Positions 1 to 12,530 of a stretch of 64,000 nucleotides of DNA are shown one piece after another. This DNA is from Sarcocystis neurona. Taxonomy: Eukaryota > Apicomplexa > Conoidasida > Eucoccidiorida > Sarcocystidae. The notes under the pieces are model-generated. The model saw only the letters and a list, made by a program, of their open reading frames with translations, ran no database searches and had not been told where the DNA came from. The stretch spans positions 3,301,600 to 3,365,599 of the forward strand of contig KL647289.1 of NCBI GenBank assembly GCA_000727475.1, written 5' to 3'. Both the position numbers and the translations under genes were made by a program. Positions within the stretch are counted from its first letter, which is position 1, and each line of letters opens with the position of its first letter.

Positions 1-393
1 CGCTACTGCTGCTGTGGCTGCTCCTGCTGGGAAAAGTGGGGAGTCGCCTCGTTGACAGCGGCTTCAGCTTGCGCATATCTGTCGACACAGCTGTTTACGT
101 ACAGTCGCTTCGAAATTTCTGACGCGCTGTTTCTAAGAACGAGAAGTAGACGGCGGCCTCCCATGATAGGCGAACCGAGGCTGCTGCTGCGAACCGTCGC
201 CTGTGTGTGTGTGCGCGCACACGCAGGTACACGTAAGTGTAGTTAAAAATATATACACTATATGTATGTACACGCAGTTACGAGAGATTAGCATGTATAG
301 TATATTATATGGATATGCACGCATGCGTGGATAGATTTAAAAGAGGACGGAGATGAAAATGCACTGCAGTACAAGGCAGGTTTTTCCTCTTAC
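1..393. other. CSL4 intron 4 sequence up to window edge
   Basis: Minus-strand intron following exon 4. It holds short TA/CA-rich stretches and a CTG run at the extreme left. No S1-domain continuation is visible, so the next exon lies outside the window. Confidence 0.5.
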
Positions 394-478
394 GACTCTC
401 GCACGGAGAATATCTGCTGGGTGATAGCTCTCGAACACGTCCACAGAATCAACGTCAGTTTCCCGGATGTCCTGCGCA
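394..478 (-). CDS. CSL4: CSL4 exon 4 (S1 domain, continued)
   Basis: It starts after a CTG-repeat polypyrimidine tract and acceptor CTGCAG and ends at donor GTAAGAGG. One base completes the Arg codon split from exon 3; then come 28 codons with DIRETDVDSV and ADILRARV. An alternative acceptor six bases downstream (GCGCAG) breaks the phase, so the upstream one is preferred. Confidence 0.8.
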
Positions 479-3400
479 CTGCAGCAGCAGCAGCAATCGC
501 ACAGCGGCACCAGCGATGGCACAGCAGCAGCAGCGCTGGCAGGGAGACCAGCAGCGGAAGCGATCGCAGTAGCCGCAGCAGCAGCAACGGCAGAGCAGCG
601 AGGCCATGAAAGCAGCCGCAGCAGCGGCCGTGGTACAGCAGCAAGAGCAGCAGCAGCGATGGCAGCAGCAGCAAAAGCGGTCCCGCAGCGAGGGCATCAG
701 CAGCAAGAGCAGCAGCAGCAGCGATGGCAGCAGCAGGCAAAGCGGCGGCCGCAGCGAGGGCAGCAGCACCAAGAACAGCATCACCAGCAGGGATGGCAGC
801 AGGAGCAAGAGGAGCAGCAAAAGTGTACGCCGCACACAAACAAAGACAAGACTCCGAGACGTCACGCCTGAAGACGCAGATACAGCGACGGGGTAACGAG
901 AAGAGAAGACAAACGGCCAGTTGAGCAGGAAAGTAACGTAGACACGTGCGGAACTGCCACCACGCTCTATAGCTGCAGTTCAAAGAATTTTAACGTGAGA
1001 AAGTACACGGCCAAATCCGCGCCAGAGAACAAAAGCAAGGAACGATGGGGAAGACAGTTCTCCAAGTGCCCGGCAGAAGAGCCAGAAATACGGCAGCTGG
1101 AGCGATTCACGCATCGCGACTCGACAGTGTAAGAGATACACCCACATATTTCTTCCGCTGTAACTATATATGTATGGATACAAACACGCACGTACACACA
1201 CACACACACACTAACAGGCATGCGGGTACTACATAAGCATTTATCAATACAAGCGTGTGCGCAGACATATATAGATGCCGATGTGCGTACATACACTTTC
1301 GTAGGTGTGTACGTATGTGAACATAGATGGACCTACAGCAAGCGACACTGTGAGCCACAGAGAAATTTCCTGTCTACAAGTATATCTGTACGCTTACTTT
1401 TTACACATACGTATATATATATATATATGTGCCGACTGAGATACAGACGAACAGATATGTAGAGAGAGAAATAGACGTGCAGGTGGATTTGCACCCACAG
1501 ACTGGCGCAGTAGCAGTAAGTAAGAAGGGCAGGAAGACAAGAGAAGGGAAGAAAAAGACGAAGGTGTGGAAGAGGAAGGCGGCGCGGGGCCAACGCAACA
1601 AAGAGATGCGGAGGGCCGCGGGCACACAGCAGAGTGCTTGAAAGGAGCAGAAGAAAAAACTTCTGGCAGAGAGAGAGAAGGAAAGCAAAACAAGCGTCCT
1701 GATCGGGGAAGGCAGCGTCAGGGAACAGAGCACATGAGGCAGGAGAAGAAAAAGGAGAGGAAAAGTTTTAAAGAGAGAAACGAAGGTGAAGACGAGGACG
1801 CCCCAAGAAGAGGAGGGCGGAGTCGTCGAACGTGAGACAACTACTGCGAGACTGAGAGGGGCGGACGAGGACGCGAAGTGGTGGGGACTTCGGGGAAGCA
1901 GAAAGTCGGAACGTTGAAGACGACGGACTGTGGAAGGCGGGGGGAGATATTCGGAGAAAAGGGAGAAGAGAAGAAGTCGCAGGAGGCACGTGTGAAGAAG
2001 CGTGGAAGGGGAAGAACCGAAGGGACGCGAGAAGAAAAAAAGTAGAAGGGAAGACGAAGAGAACAAAGAAGAAGTGTGCAGCACAGAAGAGAGCCCGGAA
2101 GACTACAACTAAAAAAAGTCCTTTCACGTGATCTGCGAACACAGACAGTTAACAAATACGCAAAAACATACGTTTACGTCTCTCCCACTCTCTCATTCTC
2201 TCTCTATGTATATTACATAGAAATATCTATCTATCTCTCTCTATATATATATGCATATGTGTGTATATACATACATATATATGTATATATATGTATATAT
2301 GTAGATAGGTATATATAAGCGTACGTCACTCTCATTCTCTCTCTCTATATATATATATATGCATGTATATATGTATATGTGAACGTACGTACCTGTGTAT
2401 ACACATACGTATATAGAAGATTATACACATCACTACATATGCGTATATGTGTATGATCAGACACATGTGTGCCACAGAGATTGATGATCTGTATACCCTA
2501 CAGTAGTGCTGATACAAGGAAAAAATACATATATACACACAAACACATATATATGTGTCCACGTAAAGGGAAATATATAATGTAATATATAGAGGGAGCC
2601 AGAGGAAGAGAAGGAGGACAGAGAACGTCTTCCGGAGAACTACTTTGAATGGTAATGGAACCGCCTCCTACACACATCTCTGTACGTATATATATATATA
2701 TGTGTAAGATACAGAGGACGCGTTGTATAGAGAGAGGAGGAGGACGAGGCAGGCAGAGAAGACACACTGAACAAGTCCTTTAAAAGACCGCATGTAACCG
2801 CCTGCTGCCCACGTATGTGCATACATACCCATACATACATATATGTGTATATATAGATAGAGAGAGCGAGATACAAACAAAGAGACCCAGGCAAGAAAAG
2901 TAGAAAGTTCATTCTGCAGAGAGATGACATAGAAGAGAAAAAAAGAGGAAAGTCGTACCCAGCAACTCTTTTGAAGGGTTCCGGCACCGCCTGATACACA
3001 CATATCTATGCATATATATAGAAAGAGACCTAGAAGCAGAGGAGGAGAGACAGCAATACGAACATATTAAAGAACAGGGGAGAAAACGCACTCTACGCAG
3101 ACGGAGGAAGAGCAACAGATGAAGAGCGTACCGAACAACACCTTTGAAAGGTTCTGGCACTGCTTGATTTTCGACGACGAGGATACTGCACTCCACTCGC
3201 AGCAGAGAGACCTTGGTCACCTGCACATCACCCCACCCGAACCAACAAGTCATTTTTGAACAGACTTTTTCTCTCTTCTTCTTTCATGAAAAACACGTCT
3301 ACACCGGCTATCCTTCTCTCTTTGCTGCACTTTCCATCGTCAATTTATCTATATCAATTCGTCATCCTACACGGACAGACAAGTGTACCCAAATACACGT

Positions 3401-6400
3401 TCATGCAACATATATATGTGTGCATGAACACACGTTCATAGCTTATATATACATACATATATATATACTGTAAGTGTATGTTCCTACAGTAGAGACGTAT
3501 GTATACATTTAATTACGTGTAGACAAGTAGGGGTGGCGTATATATATATATATATATGTATGTGCTTATACTCGTCTACAAGTGTATATATATATATATA
3601 TGCCGTATTCTTATATATACATATATGCGGATACCCGTCTACATATATATATATATATACCGTATACACACCAATAGCGAGTGAGAGAGACACAAAGAAA
3701 GAGAAAGAGAGACTCACACACGGGCAGTGAGAACGCGTCAACGTGCTTCATTCTCTGTAGTTCTATTCTACCTGTGTAGATATCCTACTCACATGTACTC
3801 AGTGTCCAGACGTACGTAGATATATACATATAGATATATATATATATGTATATATTTGTACAGATTCAGAGGCACACGGCTCTGCATATATCTACGCATA
3901 TATGCACAGACGCACATGTATTTCTTTTCTCTCTTTCTCTTTCTCCCTCGATATACGTGCACCTGTGCGTAGTGATATTGTGTGCATCTGCATTTACACA
4001 TGTATATATATTCACTTCCTGGTACACGACACGTATATTTTTTCTCCATAAATATATACATATACATACATATGCAGCGAGAGAGAGACATAGGTGGACG
4101 GATACATAAACAGACGGAGAGAGATGCGCAGCGCACGTGCATGTGGGTAGATGTGTATGTGTGTATGTAGGTAGGTACGTACGTATGTTAAGTACGTCTG
4201 TATATTATGTATGTATGAATGTTTGTACGCATGTGTGTATGCATGTATATACTGATGTATGTATATATATACTGATGTACTGATATGTGTATGTATGTAT
4301 TTATGTGCTGATCTGTTGATGTATGTTTGATGTAAATATGTGTGTATTTATGTAGTGTGTATAAGGCATGTATGTATACGTACGTGTGTACTTATGAAAT
4401 ATATGTGTGCACATACATATATGTATACTGATGGATGTAGATATGTAAATCTGTATACATGTGAATATCTATGTATGTATTCAAATATGGACGTTTGTAT
4501 ATATTGTGTGCATAACGTACGTGTGTGTGTATACGCAAATGTAGACAGATACTGACCGAAAGAGACAAAAACAGAAAAAGGAAGAGAGAGAGGGGGGGAG
4601 AAGGGAATGTTCACGTGTGCACTACGCAGAGCGACGTAACATGTTCTGTACTACACGTGGAGACGAGGTATACACGAAAAAGAAGAACCGAGCCACCCAA
4701 GTCCACGTCAAATATCTCCACTTCTTTTACACGCACTCTTCGATATTTACAGGCATCTACTCGTAGGGACTTCTATCTAGGAACATATATATATATATAC
4801 ACGTCCACATATATATATATACACATATATACAGGCATATATTCGAGAGTATAATTTGGAGTACAACTAGATATACATTGGGTCACAGGGAGATATAGCT
4901 ACATAACATATATATATATATGTATTATGTACGTATAGATATACATCCACATGTATATAATAATATATTGAAGACCGGGGAGATGACATTTGTGCACGTT
5001 TATCATTTTAAGTTGTATGTACACGTGTCTGTATGTGTAGACAGGCGCGTCTGTACATGCATGTATATGGGTAGTCGGTTACAGCACGACTCGATTTGCA
5101 GGCAGGATGTTCTTCACGTCTTCGTATTGCCTGTCTTCACACACGCGGACGTGTAAAACAGTACTTTGTAGATATACGGAGAAAATACGAGTAATACACA
5201 TACAGACAGATATCCAGATATAAAGAAGACAACGCCCTCCATACATGTCTATACATATGTGTATACATGAGGCTAGTAGAGTTTACGGTCGAGACAGGCA
5301 GGTGTATATAGACAGATAAACAAGTTTGTGAACTACGTGCAGGTGCGTAGGGAGTACACATATACATCCATACATAAAAACAGCGGCACAAAGAGATCCG
5401 CTATCACTACGGGGCATCACCTACAACGCTGCCCAGCTCCACGCGCCCGCTGTCGCCCACTTTCTTCGCATACAAGTGGACGACGAAAATACATGTAGAC
5501 AGAGAGACATATATATATATATATAAAGGTGTGCACAGATATATATGTGCATAAGTACAGGAAATTAATACGCGAAGATGAAGACAGTGGCATATAGAGA
5601 GAAATCTATAACAGGTGAACAGAGACCGATATCTACAGAGATCTCCACCAATACACACATGTGTGCTACACAGAGGGAGATATATGACAGGCACACACAG
5701 AGACAGACATATACAGAGGTATATCCAGACAGATATATATAAATATCTGGTACACAGAGAGAGATACGTAGGACACAGGTACACAGCGACAGACAGATAC
5801 ACAGTGATCCACATATATGTATGTGTCTGTGGTACGCATAGAGAGAAATATATGACATGTGCAAAGAGACAGCTGTATCCAGAGTTAGCCAGAGATATAT
5901 GCATATATATACGCGTAGGGAAGTCAGGAGTACAGACCCCTGTCCTCAGTGAGTGGGCACCAAGCGAAAGTGACTTCCTTCTCTCTGTAAATTCTAGGGA
6001 AGGCCTCGTGGACACTTCACTCGAGAACAGCAACGGCGGGCGTAGTGTGCGTCACATCCCCTTCCTGCCATCAAACATACATATACGTACACGTGTACAC
6101 GTGTAGAATTGAAAGAGAAGCACATCCCAGCACCTTTCCACCCTGCGCTGCCTACGTGTTTGACGAGGGAACGCAACAAACGCAGAAAGGCGAAGGCTTC
6201 TACGTAGGCGAAGTCTGAAAGTGGAAGTACCTGAGCCAGGACGATGGAACCCACCGCGGGCAGCACGGCTCGCGGCTGTCGCAGGGGCACAACAGAGACG
6301 CTCGGCAGCAGCTGCGTTTCTGCCATCTGCAGGAAGTTCACACGCAAAAGAGTGGACACTTTCACCACCTGAGCATTCCGCAGAAGTTGCTCCCTTCGTT

Positions 6401-8860
6401 AAAGAGAGAGCAGAACCACGCGGGAACACACGTGGGCTACTACACACGTGTGGCAGTGTGCAGATACACAAAAAGCGGCATACGTAGAGAGGAAAGTCCA
6501 CACCTGGAGAGAAAGCGAGGGAGGCATGCCTACACAGGAGAGTCTACACGTAGAGAGAAAGCGAGGGAGGCATATATATATATATATATGTGCACGTCAT
6601 TTACATATATATATATATATATATATTTAGTTGGCAAGATGCGCACGAGTGCATGTATCTTTCACATGATGTACCTATCTATTTACATATGTATGTATGT
6701 CTAGATGCGCACGAGGACACATATACACATATATATATATATATATATACGTACATATGTATGTCTAGATGGGCACGGGTATCTAGAATATCTTTCACAT
6801 ACTGTATCTATATCTATATATAGAGAGAGATCAATAGATAGGCGCACGTGTAGATGCGTTTAGATCAGTTAATAACATACGTACATATACATATATACAC
6901 AAAGGAGAAGGCATGCATATGTTTCTTCACGCATATATATGTATATAACTGATGTACAGCTGGACGTGTGCTGGTACATACATTTGAAGTTCTTTGTGAA
7001 CCTGCGGCCAGGGAAGCTCTGAATATGATGTCTGTTGCACTTCTGCGGAATAGCGGAGAAGCTTGCGATGCACATGTCTCTCAATACACTTCTCCTGACT
7101 CAACCTACACATGGTTGTATACACGAAAGCATATGTAACGGTCTCGGCATATTAACGAATATAGAGTGACAGAAAGACAGAAGAGAGGGAAAGGCAGATA
7201 GAAAGAATATACGGAAAGGGAGAAGTAGACGAAGAACACTTCCACAAGCTCAGGCACAGACACACGTCGCCGCGCTGTAGAAAACACCGCAGATACACGA
7301 TCATGCTACAGTGTACGCATATATACGGATAGACGTCAAGAGAGACAGCTATATATATATATATATGTATAGACATATATATGTATATATGTATGCAGAG
7401 AGAGACAAAAACACATATATACATATATGTGCTTGTCTCTCTCTCTCTCTGTATAGTCATTAGACACATTTCTACTGTGAATATGTATATATGAATACAC
7501 ACGTACGCATACACACGTATACATACACAGATACGCATGCGTACATTTATATATTTGTGTAAATATTTAGACGTACATACACATATATACATACACAGAC
7601 AAGGGGGGAAAGCGAGGACGTAGACGGGCGCTGGCCCTCTCTCCGTGTGTGTAGGCAGAGATTTGCACGTAGATCTGGGCGGCTCGAGCATAGAGATACG
7701 CAGGCAGCAGGTCCTTCGACACGGGCGGGTGAGTCAAAAAAGAAGATGCAGCGCCGCAGCAAATTTCTAAGGACAGCCATTTCTGCCTCTTCCTACACAG
7801 CCAAGCTCCCCCCGCCGTATGCAGCGTGGGGACACAATTACGTAGAGACAGAGACGGAGAGAGAACAGGCCGTGCAAAATCCTATACAAATGTTTTATAT
7901 ATATATATACACGTACATACACGTGAGGGTACGGCCCAAGACTACATAATAGATACACACACACACACACACACATACGCACACACACACAGAGCGGTGT
8001 ACCCATAAAGAAGGACGCATGTAGAGACACACGCAGATACACGCATACGCATAGAGTCGATATATATATATATATATATATATGTATATGCACGTACATA
8101 TACATAGACATATATATATATATATATATGCGTGTGTATATTCCAGTGTTTGTATGTAGATTTGATGGATACATGCAAATTTGTACAGACCATCTATATG
8201 AAGATCCACAGTGTGTCTTTAGAGAATGTGAATACATACGTACACGTATATATATAGGGATCGATTTACGCATGTGTATTTCGGCAGCCTCTATATGTAA
8301 GTGTGTATGTATCCAAATATATACATATATATATGCGTATACGTACGCATATATACGTATATATATATATATACAGATATACATACATACGAATACGTGT
8401 ACGTAGAGCCACAAATGGAGACAACATACGCACATACGTGTACATGTCTAAGTAGAAACGGCAGTGCAGCATGACACAGGAATGAAAGCCAAGAGGCGCA
8501 CCGCCTCGTGATGCTGCAGTGCAGTCTTCTGTCACTTACGGCTGAAGACGCCGCAGCAGCAGCAGTCGAGGGGGAGGCTCCAGCAGCAGTAGCAGGTTCT
8601 AGATACTCCACTCCAACAGCAGCAGCGTAGATGTAGCCATCTTTTTCGTAGGTGCCACGGCCCCAGGCAGCGAAGTCGCTGCTGCTGCCCAGCCGCTCTC
8701 CCGGTGTACGTACACCTCGCGCAGCGGCAGCGGCAGGACTGGAAGTAGAAACCGGAGAAGCAGACGAAGAAGGGGAGGAAGAAGACGAGGACGGGCCAAA
8801 AGAGGAAGAAGAGGAAACTGCTGCTGCTGCAGCAGCAGGTGGGACAGTGTCAACTTCCAT
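394..8860 (-). CDS. CSL4: Exosome complex component CSL4 (EXOSC1 homologue), four exons, 3' end beyond left edge
   Basis: CSL4 is a cap subunit of the 3'-5' RNA exosome, used in nuclear and cytoplasmic RNA processing and decay. I join complement(8540..8860), (6231..6326), (3132..3220) and (394..478); phases agree at every junction and the donors are GTAAGT, GTACTT, GTACGC and GTAAGA. Exon 1 (107 aa) has an Ala/Ser-rich leader, then the CSL4 N-terminal signature TPGERL...GTYEKDGYIY. Exon 2 carries LLPSVSVV...VGSIVLAQ. Exons 3-4 form the start of the S1 RNA-binding domain: ILVV, VPEPFKGVVR, DIRETDVDSV and the FRPGDIV-equivalent YHPADILRARV. From FKGVVR to this point it runs with human EXOSC1 (recalled) without gaps. 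The C-terminal SLGD...LSTAE part and zinc-ribbon-like tail are not in the window. The start is the only ATG before the signature. Introns of 2213, 3010 and 2653 bp are very large and full of microsatellites. Family call is firm; exact ends of exons 3 and 4 are inferred. Confidence 0.86.
478..830 (+). repeat. CAG/GCA trinucleotide-rich tract
   Basis: Imperfect CAG repeats run for about 350 bp directly upstream of the exon 4 acceptor (CTG on the gene strand). They keep several frames open (poly-Gln, poly-Ala, poly-Ser or poly-Leu), which explains the overlapping ORFs on both strands here. I read it as intronic repeat that may also serve as the polypyrimidine tract. Confidence 0.75.
1500..2160 (+). 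repeat. Purine-rich (GA) block in CSL4 intron 3
   Basis: About 650 bp of plus strand is dominated by A and G, so the gene strand is pyrimidine-rich. The open frames in it are compositional and no protein motif is visible. Confidence 0.6.
2170..2560. repeat. CT/TA/CA microsatellite cluster
   Basis: Clustered TCTC, TATA and CATA/TGTA runs in intron 3 of CSL4. The same sequence style recurs at about 3400-4560, 6560-6900, 7330-7580 and 7900-8400. Confidence 0.7.
2633..3000 (-). repeat. Three degenerate downstream copies of the CSL4 exon 3 end
   Basis: On the minus strand the 43 bp ending at the exon 3 donor (3168-3126) recur at 2995-2953 with 34 of 43 bases the same by eye, including a GGTACG donor. 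Weaker copies lie near 2808-2763 (core AAAGGACTTGTTC) and 2678-2633 (core AGGCGGTTCC...TTCAAAG). Spacing is roughly 130-190 bp, and each copy is followed by TA and GA repeats. Confidence 0.7.
3132..3220 (-). CDS. CSL4: CSL4 exon 3 (first half of S1 domain)
   Basis: Acceptor GATGTGCAG, donor GGTACGC, 29 codons plus two bases. It encodes CSILVVENQ and VPEPFKGVVR, matching the family segment before the conserved IR-x-x-DVR motif. The 3' half of this exon, with its donor, recurs in degenerate form at about 2953-2995, 2763-2808 and 2633-2678. Confidence 0.82.
4150..4560 (+). repeat. GTAT/TGTA tetranucleotide-rich stretch
   Basis: Imperfect GTAT repeats mixed with TATA runs inside intron 2 of CSL4. 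No coding motif is visible. Confidence 0.7.
6231..6326 (-). CDS. CSL4: CSL4 exon 2
   Basis: Thirty-two codons, phase 0 at both ends, between acceptor CTTCCTGCAG and donor GTACTT. It encodes the link from the N-terminal domain to the S1 domain (LLPSVSVV, VGSIVLAQ). It begins with ATG, but it is internal because exon 1 carries the upstream family signature. Confidence 0.82.
7940..8130. repeat. CA and TA dinucleotide microsatellites
   Basis: A CA run near 7955-7992 and TA runs near 8060-8084 and 8111-8130 lie inside intron 1 of CSL4. Confidence 0.8.
8540..8860 (-). CDS. CSL4: CSL4 exon 1 (start codon, N-terminal domain)
   Basis: ATG lies at 8860-8858 on the minus strand and the donor is a perfect GTAAGT at 8539. 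The 107 codons end in phase 0. Residues 1-50 are low complexity (Ala and Ser runs from GCA/GCT and TCC codons) and are absent from the human protein. Conserved sequence starts near residue 51. Confidence 0.88.
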
Positions 8861-11800
8861 TCCCCCCTCGCAGGCGAGTCACATGCCAGGGAGACGGCGG
8901 AGAGGCGAGGACGCACACAGACGAGGAAATTCGGGACGAGAAGACAGAAAGACACACATACACACACACACATACAGCACGGCAAGAAGTACAGAGAAAA
9001 GGAGAGAATACGCAGAAAAGGCTGGTCAGGAAACGAAGAGGAGCACAAGGGGGAGGACGGAAAAGAAAGGACGAAAAGCAAGAAAGCAGAGAGAGTGGAG
9101 GGGAAGAAGTCTCGATAGGACGCAGTCGACGAGTAGGAGAGGTAGACACGGAGCAGAAAACAGAAAAGGCATGCAGATATAAAGAGTAGATATACAGAGA
9201 GAGACAGACAGCAGGCAGAAACACAAGAAAACGTCGAAACGTGACGGCACAAGTCAGAAACACAGGAGACGCAACAGCACGAGAAGGCCAGATGCTTGAA
9301 GAGGCCACTGCTGCAGAACTTATTACGAGCCCGTCTCTCTGCTGTTTTCGTCTGTCTCTTTCTCCCTTTCTTTCTAGCTGTCTACCAAACGGCCCTGCAG
9401 CACAGTAGCAGCAGTGGCAGAAGCAGACTTCCTGCAGCGTCTCAGGGACGCAGCAACCGGTGCAGCAGGACGACGAGTAAACACGCAGCCCCAACGCCAA
9501 TACTTTTTTATACTGGCGTGTGTGTGTGAGTGTGTGTAGATTTGCATGTGTACACACGTGTGTACTTGCTAAGAGACTCTAAATCCTCGCGTCAGTACGC
9601 GAGCCGCTTGCATTTTTCCATATAAACTTCGTCGTTCTCCTCTCAGTCGATACATCATAGATATATACACATTTACGTATATACACACACATGTCACACA
9701 GAGGATTCTGTTTGTCAGATAAAAACATTTCGGGTACGGGACGCAAAACGTAGACGGATAGGTGTAACTTCCTTCTTCTTATTCTCCTCTTCTTTTCGCC
9801 CCTCTCTGGATCTCTCCTACTTCTGCTCACTCTGTCTGTCTTTCTCTCTGTGTTTGTCTTTCTCTGTCATTCTTCTTCATATGAATGTACAGCACAGAGG
9901 GATAAAAAGGGGCCAGGTGCGGACTGTGCATGCGCTATACTTGCAGAAGACGCGATACCGCAGAGGGAGACATGTTATAGTACGAAGCGCTCCACCTACT
10001 TATCTACCTGCCGCTCTGTGCGTGGTGGCGGGCGGGAAAGCGCCAGAGCTTCTTGCGAAAAAGGTTAGGGGAGCAGGGTGGGGGAAAACATCATATGTCG
10101 ACGGTCGTCACTAAATATATAAGGAGTGTGTGCGGGAAGAAGTAGTGACACAGAGAGACTTATTTCGGTATAATAGATGGAAACCCGCTAGTGGATATGT
10201 TGTGCACGGCAGTTGAAGAAAGAGGAAGACACCAAGAGGAGGAGGAGGAGAAGGGGGAGAGGGAGGACGGCTCTGGTGAGGAGAAAAGGAGGACACAACG
10301 AGGAAACACAGAGGAATGCTACGTAGATGTTCAACGATTCCAGGGAAGCGAAGAGGAAAAAGAAAAGCGAAGATGCGGGGGTTCGTTGTCCAGGAAGAGG
10401 AAGTGCACAGAGAGAGACAACTCCTTCTTTTCGGAGAAACTCGGAGGTCGAATGTGTGTGTTGGAGGACGAGATGCTACGCGCGCTCATAGCAACAAAAA
10501 GGAAGAGCAGCTGAAAAAGCGGCGGGGCCGGTGCGAAGCAGGCAAGAAGGGAAAGGATAACCGTGGAACAATTAAGACGAGACGGAGCAGCGGCGGAATT
10601 CAGCCGAACAGGGCGCCACATAAGGAAAACTCAACACGGAGTGCAGGTAGGAGGCGGAAAACGAGAAAGAAATGTGAGTATGGGAAGAGAATTCCACCAA
10701 AACGCATGCCCTTGCATGCAGAGTCTTCTCCCGGTGCGTGTTACAACAGGAGCTGTTGCGTAGAAAATTTGCGGCGTATTTCAGAAGTAGAAAGTATCCA
10801 ACCGGAAATGACGGCTGCTCTCGGCAAATAGTCAGGCAAATTGGGCGGAACACGGAGCAATATGCATACGCTCCTTCCCTCACGGTTTGCACGTGTATCT
10901 CTCCTACACACACTATGTTACGAAAAGGTGAAAGAGAACGCGCACATTCGAATTGTCAGAGACGGTAAAAATTACAGGCGATCCGTACAAGAGTTTCTAC
11001 GAGTGTGTCGTACGTCCGTCTCTCCAGATATGTGTGGATGTATGTGTGTGCGCGTGTGGACGGATGGTCGTATAGACACACGAGTGTATCAGTAGAGAGA
11101 ATAAATAGGGGAAGAGAGGAAGATGCAGAAAGGAAGAAACGAACGGGCAGAAAACGGAGACGCCACTTCACTGGATACATTTGCGGGAGAAGAAGAGTCT
11201 GTAACTGCTTTTGCTGTGCGATCGCTACAAACAAGAGGATGAATGCATGCCCACTTGGACATGCAAGAATACATGCACTTCTGTTAAATTGTATTATGTA
11301 TATAACCATGTGGGGATAGAAGAAGCGAAAACAGGAACCTCTACCAGATGCCCTTCGCTAGTGAAGGCGTACGTGTGCCTCTCTCTCTCCGTGTCTCTCT
11401 CTCTATATGTACATGTATAAGCGTATCGACTACCAATGTACATTGCTACATTCGTAGTAGATGCACACACGTATCTCTCACTCTATGTGTCCACAGATAT
11501 GTATGTATATATGCACTGCTAGTAGATGCATTGGTGTATTTTTACATGTCACAGAAAATACGCATTTATGTACGCACTTTCAAACACGGCGGACACTTAT
11601 GCTCGTATCAGTCGTATGGGAAATCGGCAAGAAAGGGAAAAAGGGAGAGAGTTCGCAGGATCATCTACATTGTTGATATCTAGATTGTTGATATATTTTT
11701 CACACATACCAAGATGTATCCATATACGTGTGAATTACCTTGGCAGACTTGTCTACTGATTTACACGCATGTACGTAAACAAGCACATAATTGCTTTTCT

Positions 11801-12530
11801 GCTTAAGGTAGAGAAGAGTCATCTGTCCACCCACACGCATGTTCGCGTAGTCACCCCGGGGCAGTAGTGCCTCTAAACATATATATACCTATGAATGTAT
11901 ACGTGTGTGTACAAATGCGTTAACGCACATATGCGTGGTAAACACCTACATGTAATACTAAAGTGTCTTCAAATTATACGTATATGTATATATATATATA
12001 CACCTATTGCTGAGTCATACGTACATATATACCTATGTATTATATATATATATATATAGACACTGAAGCCTGACACTTCAGTATTGTATGTGCTTTTTTG
12101 CACATGTCCTCTTACGGATGATTCCTAAAAAATGTACGTTTACACCCATTTGTGTTTTATATATATACATAGGGGACACCCATACGCATGTGTGAAGACA
12201 CGGAGCATTTGACCTGTAAGGTGACGTCATACGATGCCAGTATTGGCCTTCCAGACACGTTTTTTGTACTTTGAAAATAGTTGTTTCATCATCTAGAGAT
12301 CTGCGACAGGTACTGTTGTACCGGCGGTTATTCTCTTTCTGTATATGTGCGCAAACAGTTTAACGTATCCGCGTCAAAAACGTGAGTATGTGTACGCTCG
12401 TAGGCATGCATATGTATACACATATATGTATGTGTGTATCTGCACGTGCCTACCTAAGCATATCTGCGTATTTATCTGTGTATATATCTATGTGCAGAGA
12501 GCCGTTTTTGCGCTGTGATCTGGGCTGAAG
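8861..12530. other. Upstream region of CSL4; no gene recognised
   Basis: The stretch next to the CSL4 start is pyrimidine-rich on the gene strand, as is common for coccidian 5' leaders. Further out it is GA-rich (8740-9250 and 10190-10560) or microsatellite. A 171-codon plus-strand frame at 10316-10831 is basic and low complexity, with no motif; I do not call it a gene. Confidence 0.45.

Noticed and set aside
390..983. 197-codon minus-strand ORF over the CTG tract
   Set aside because: It reads through the CSL4 exon 4 region in another frame and consists of Leu/Ala repeat translation.
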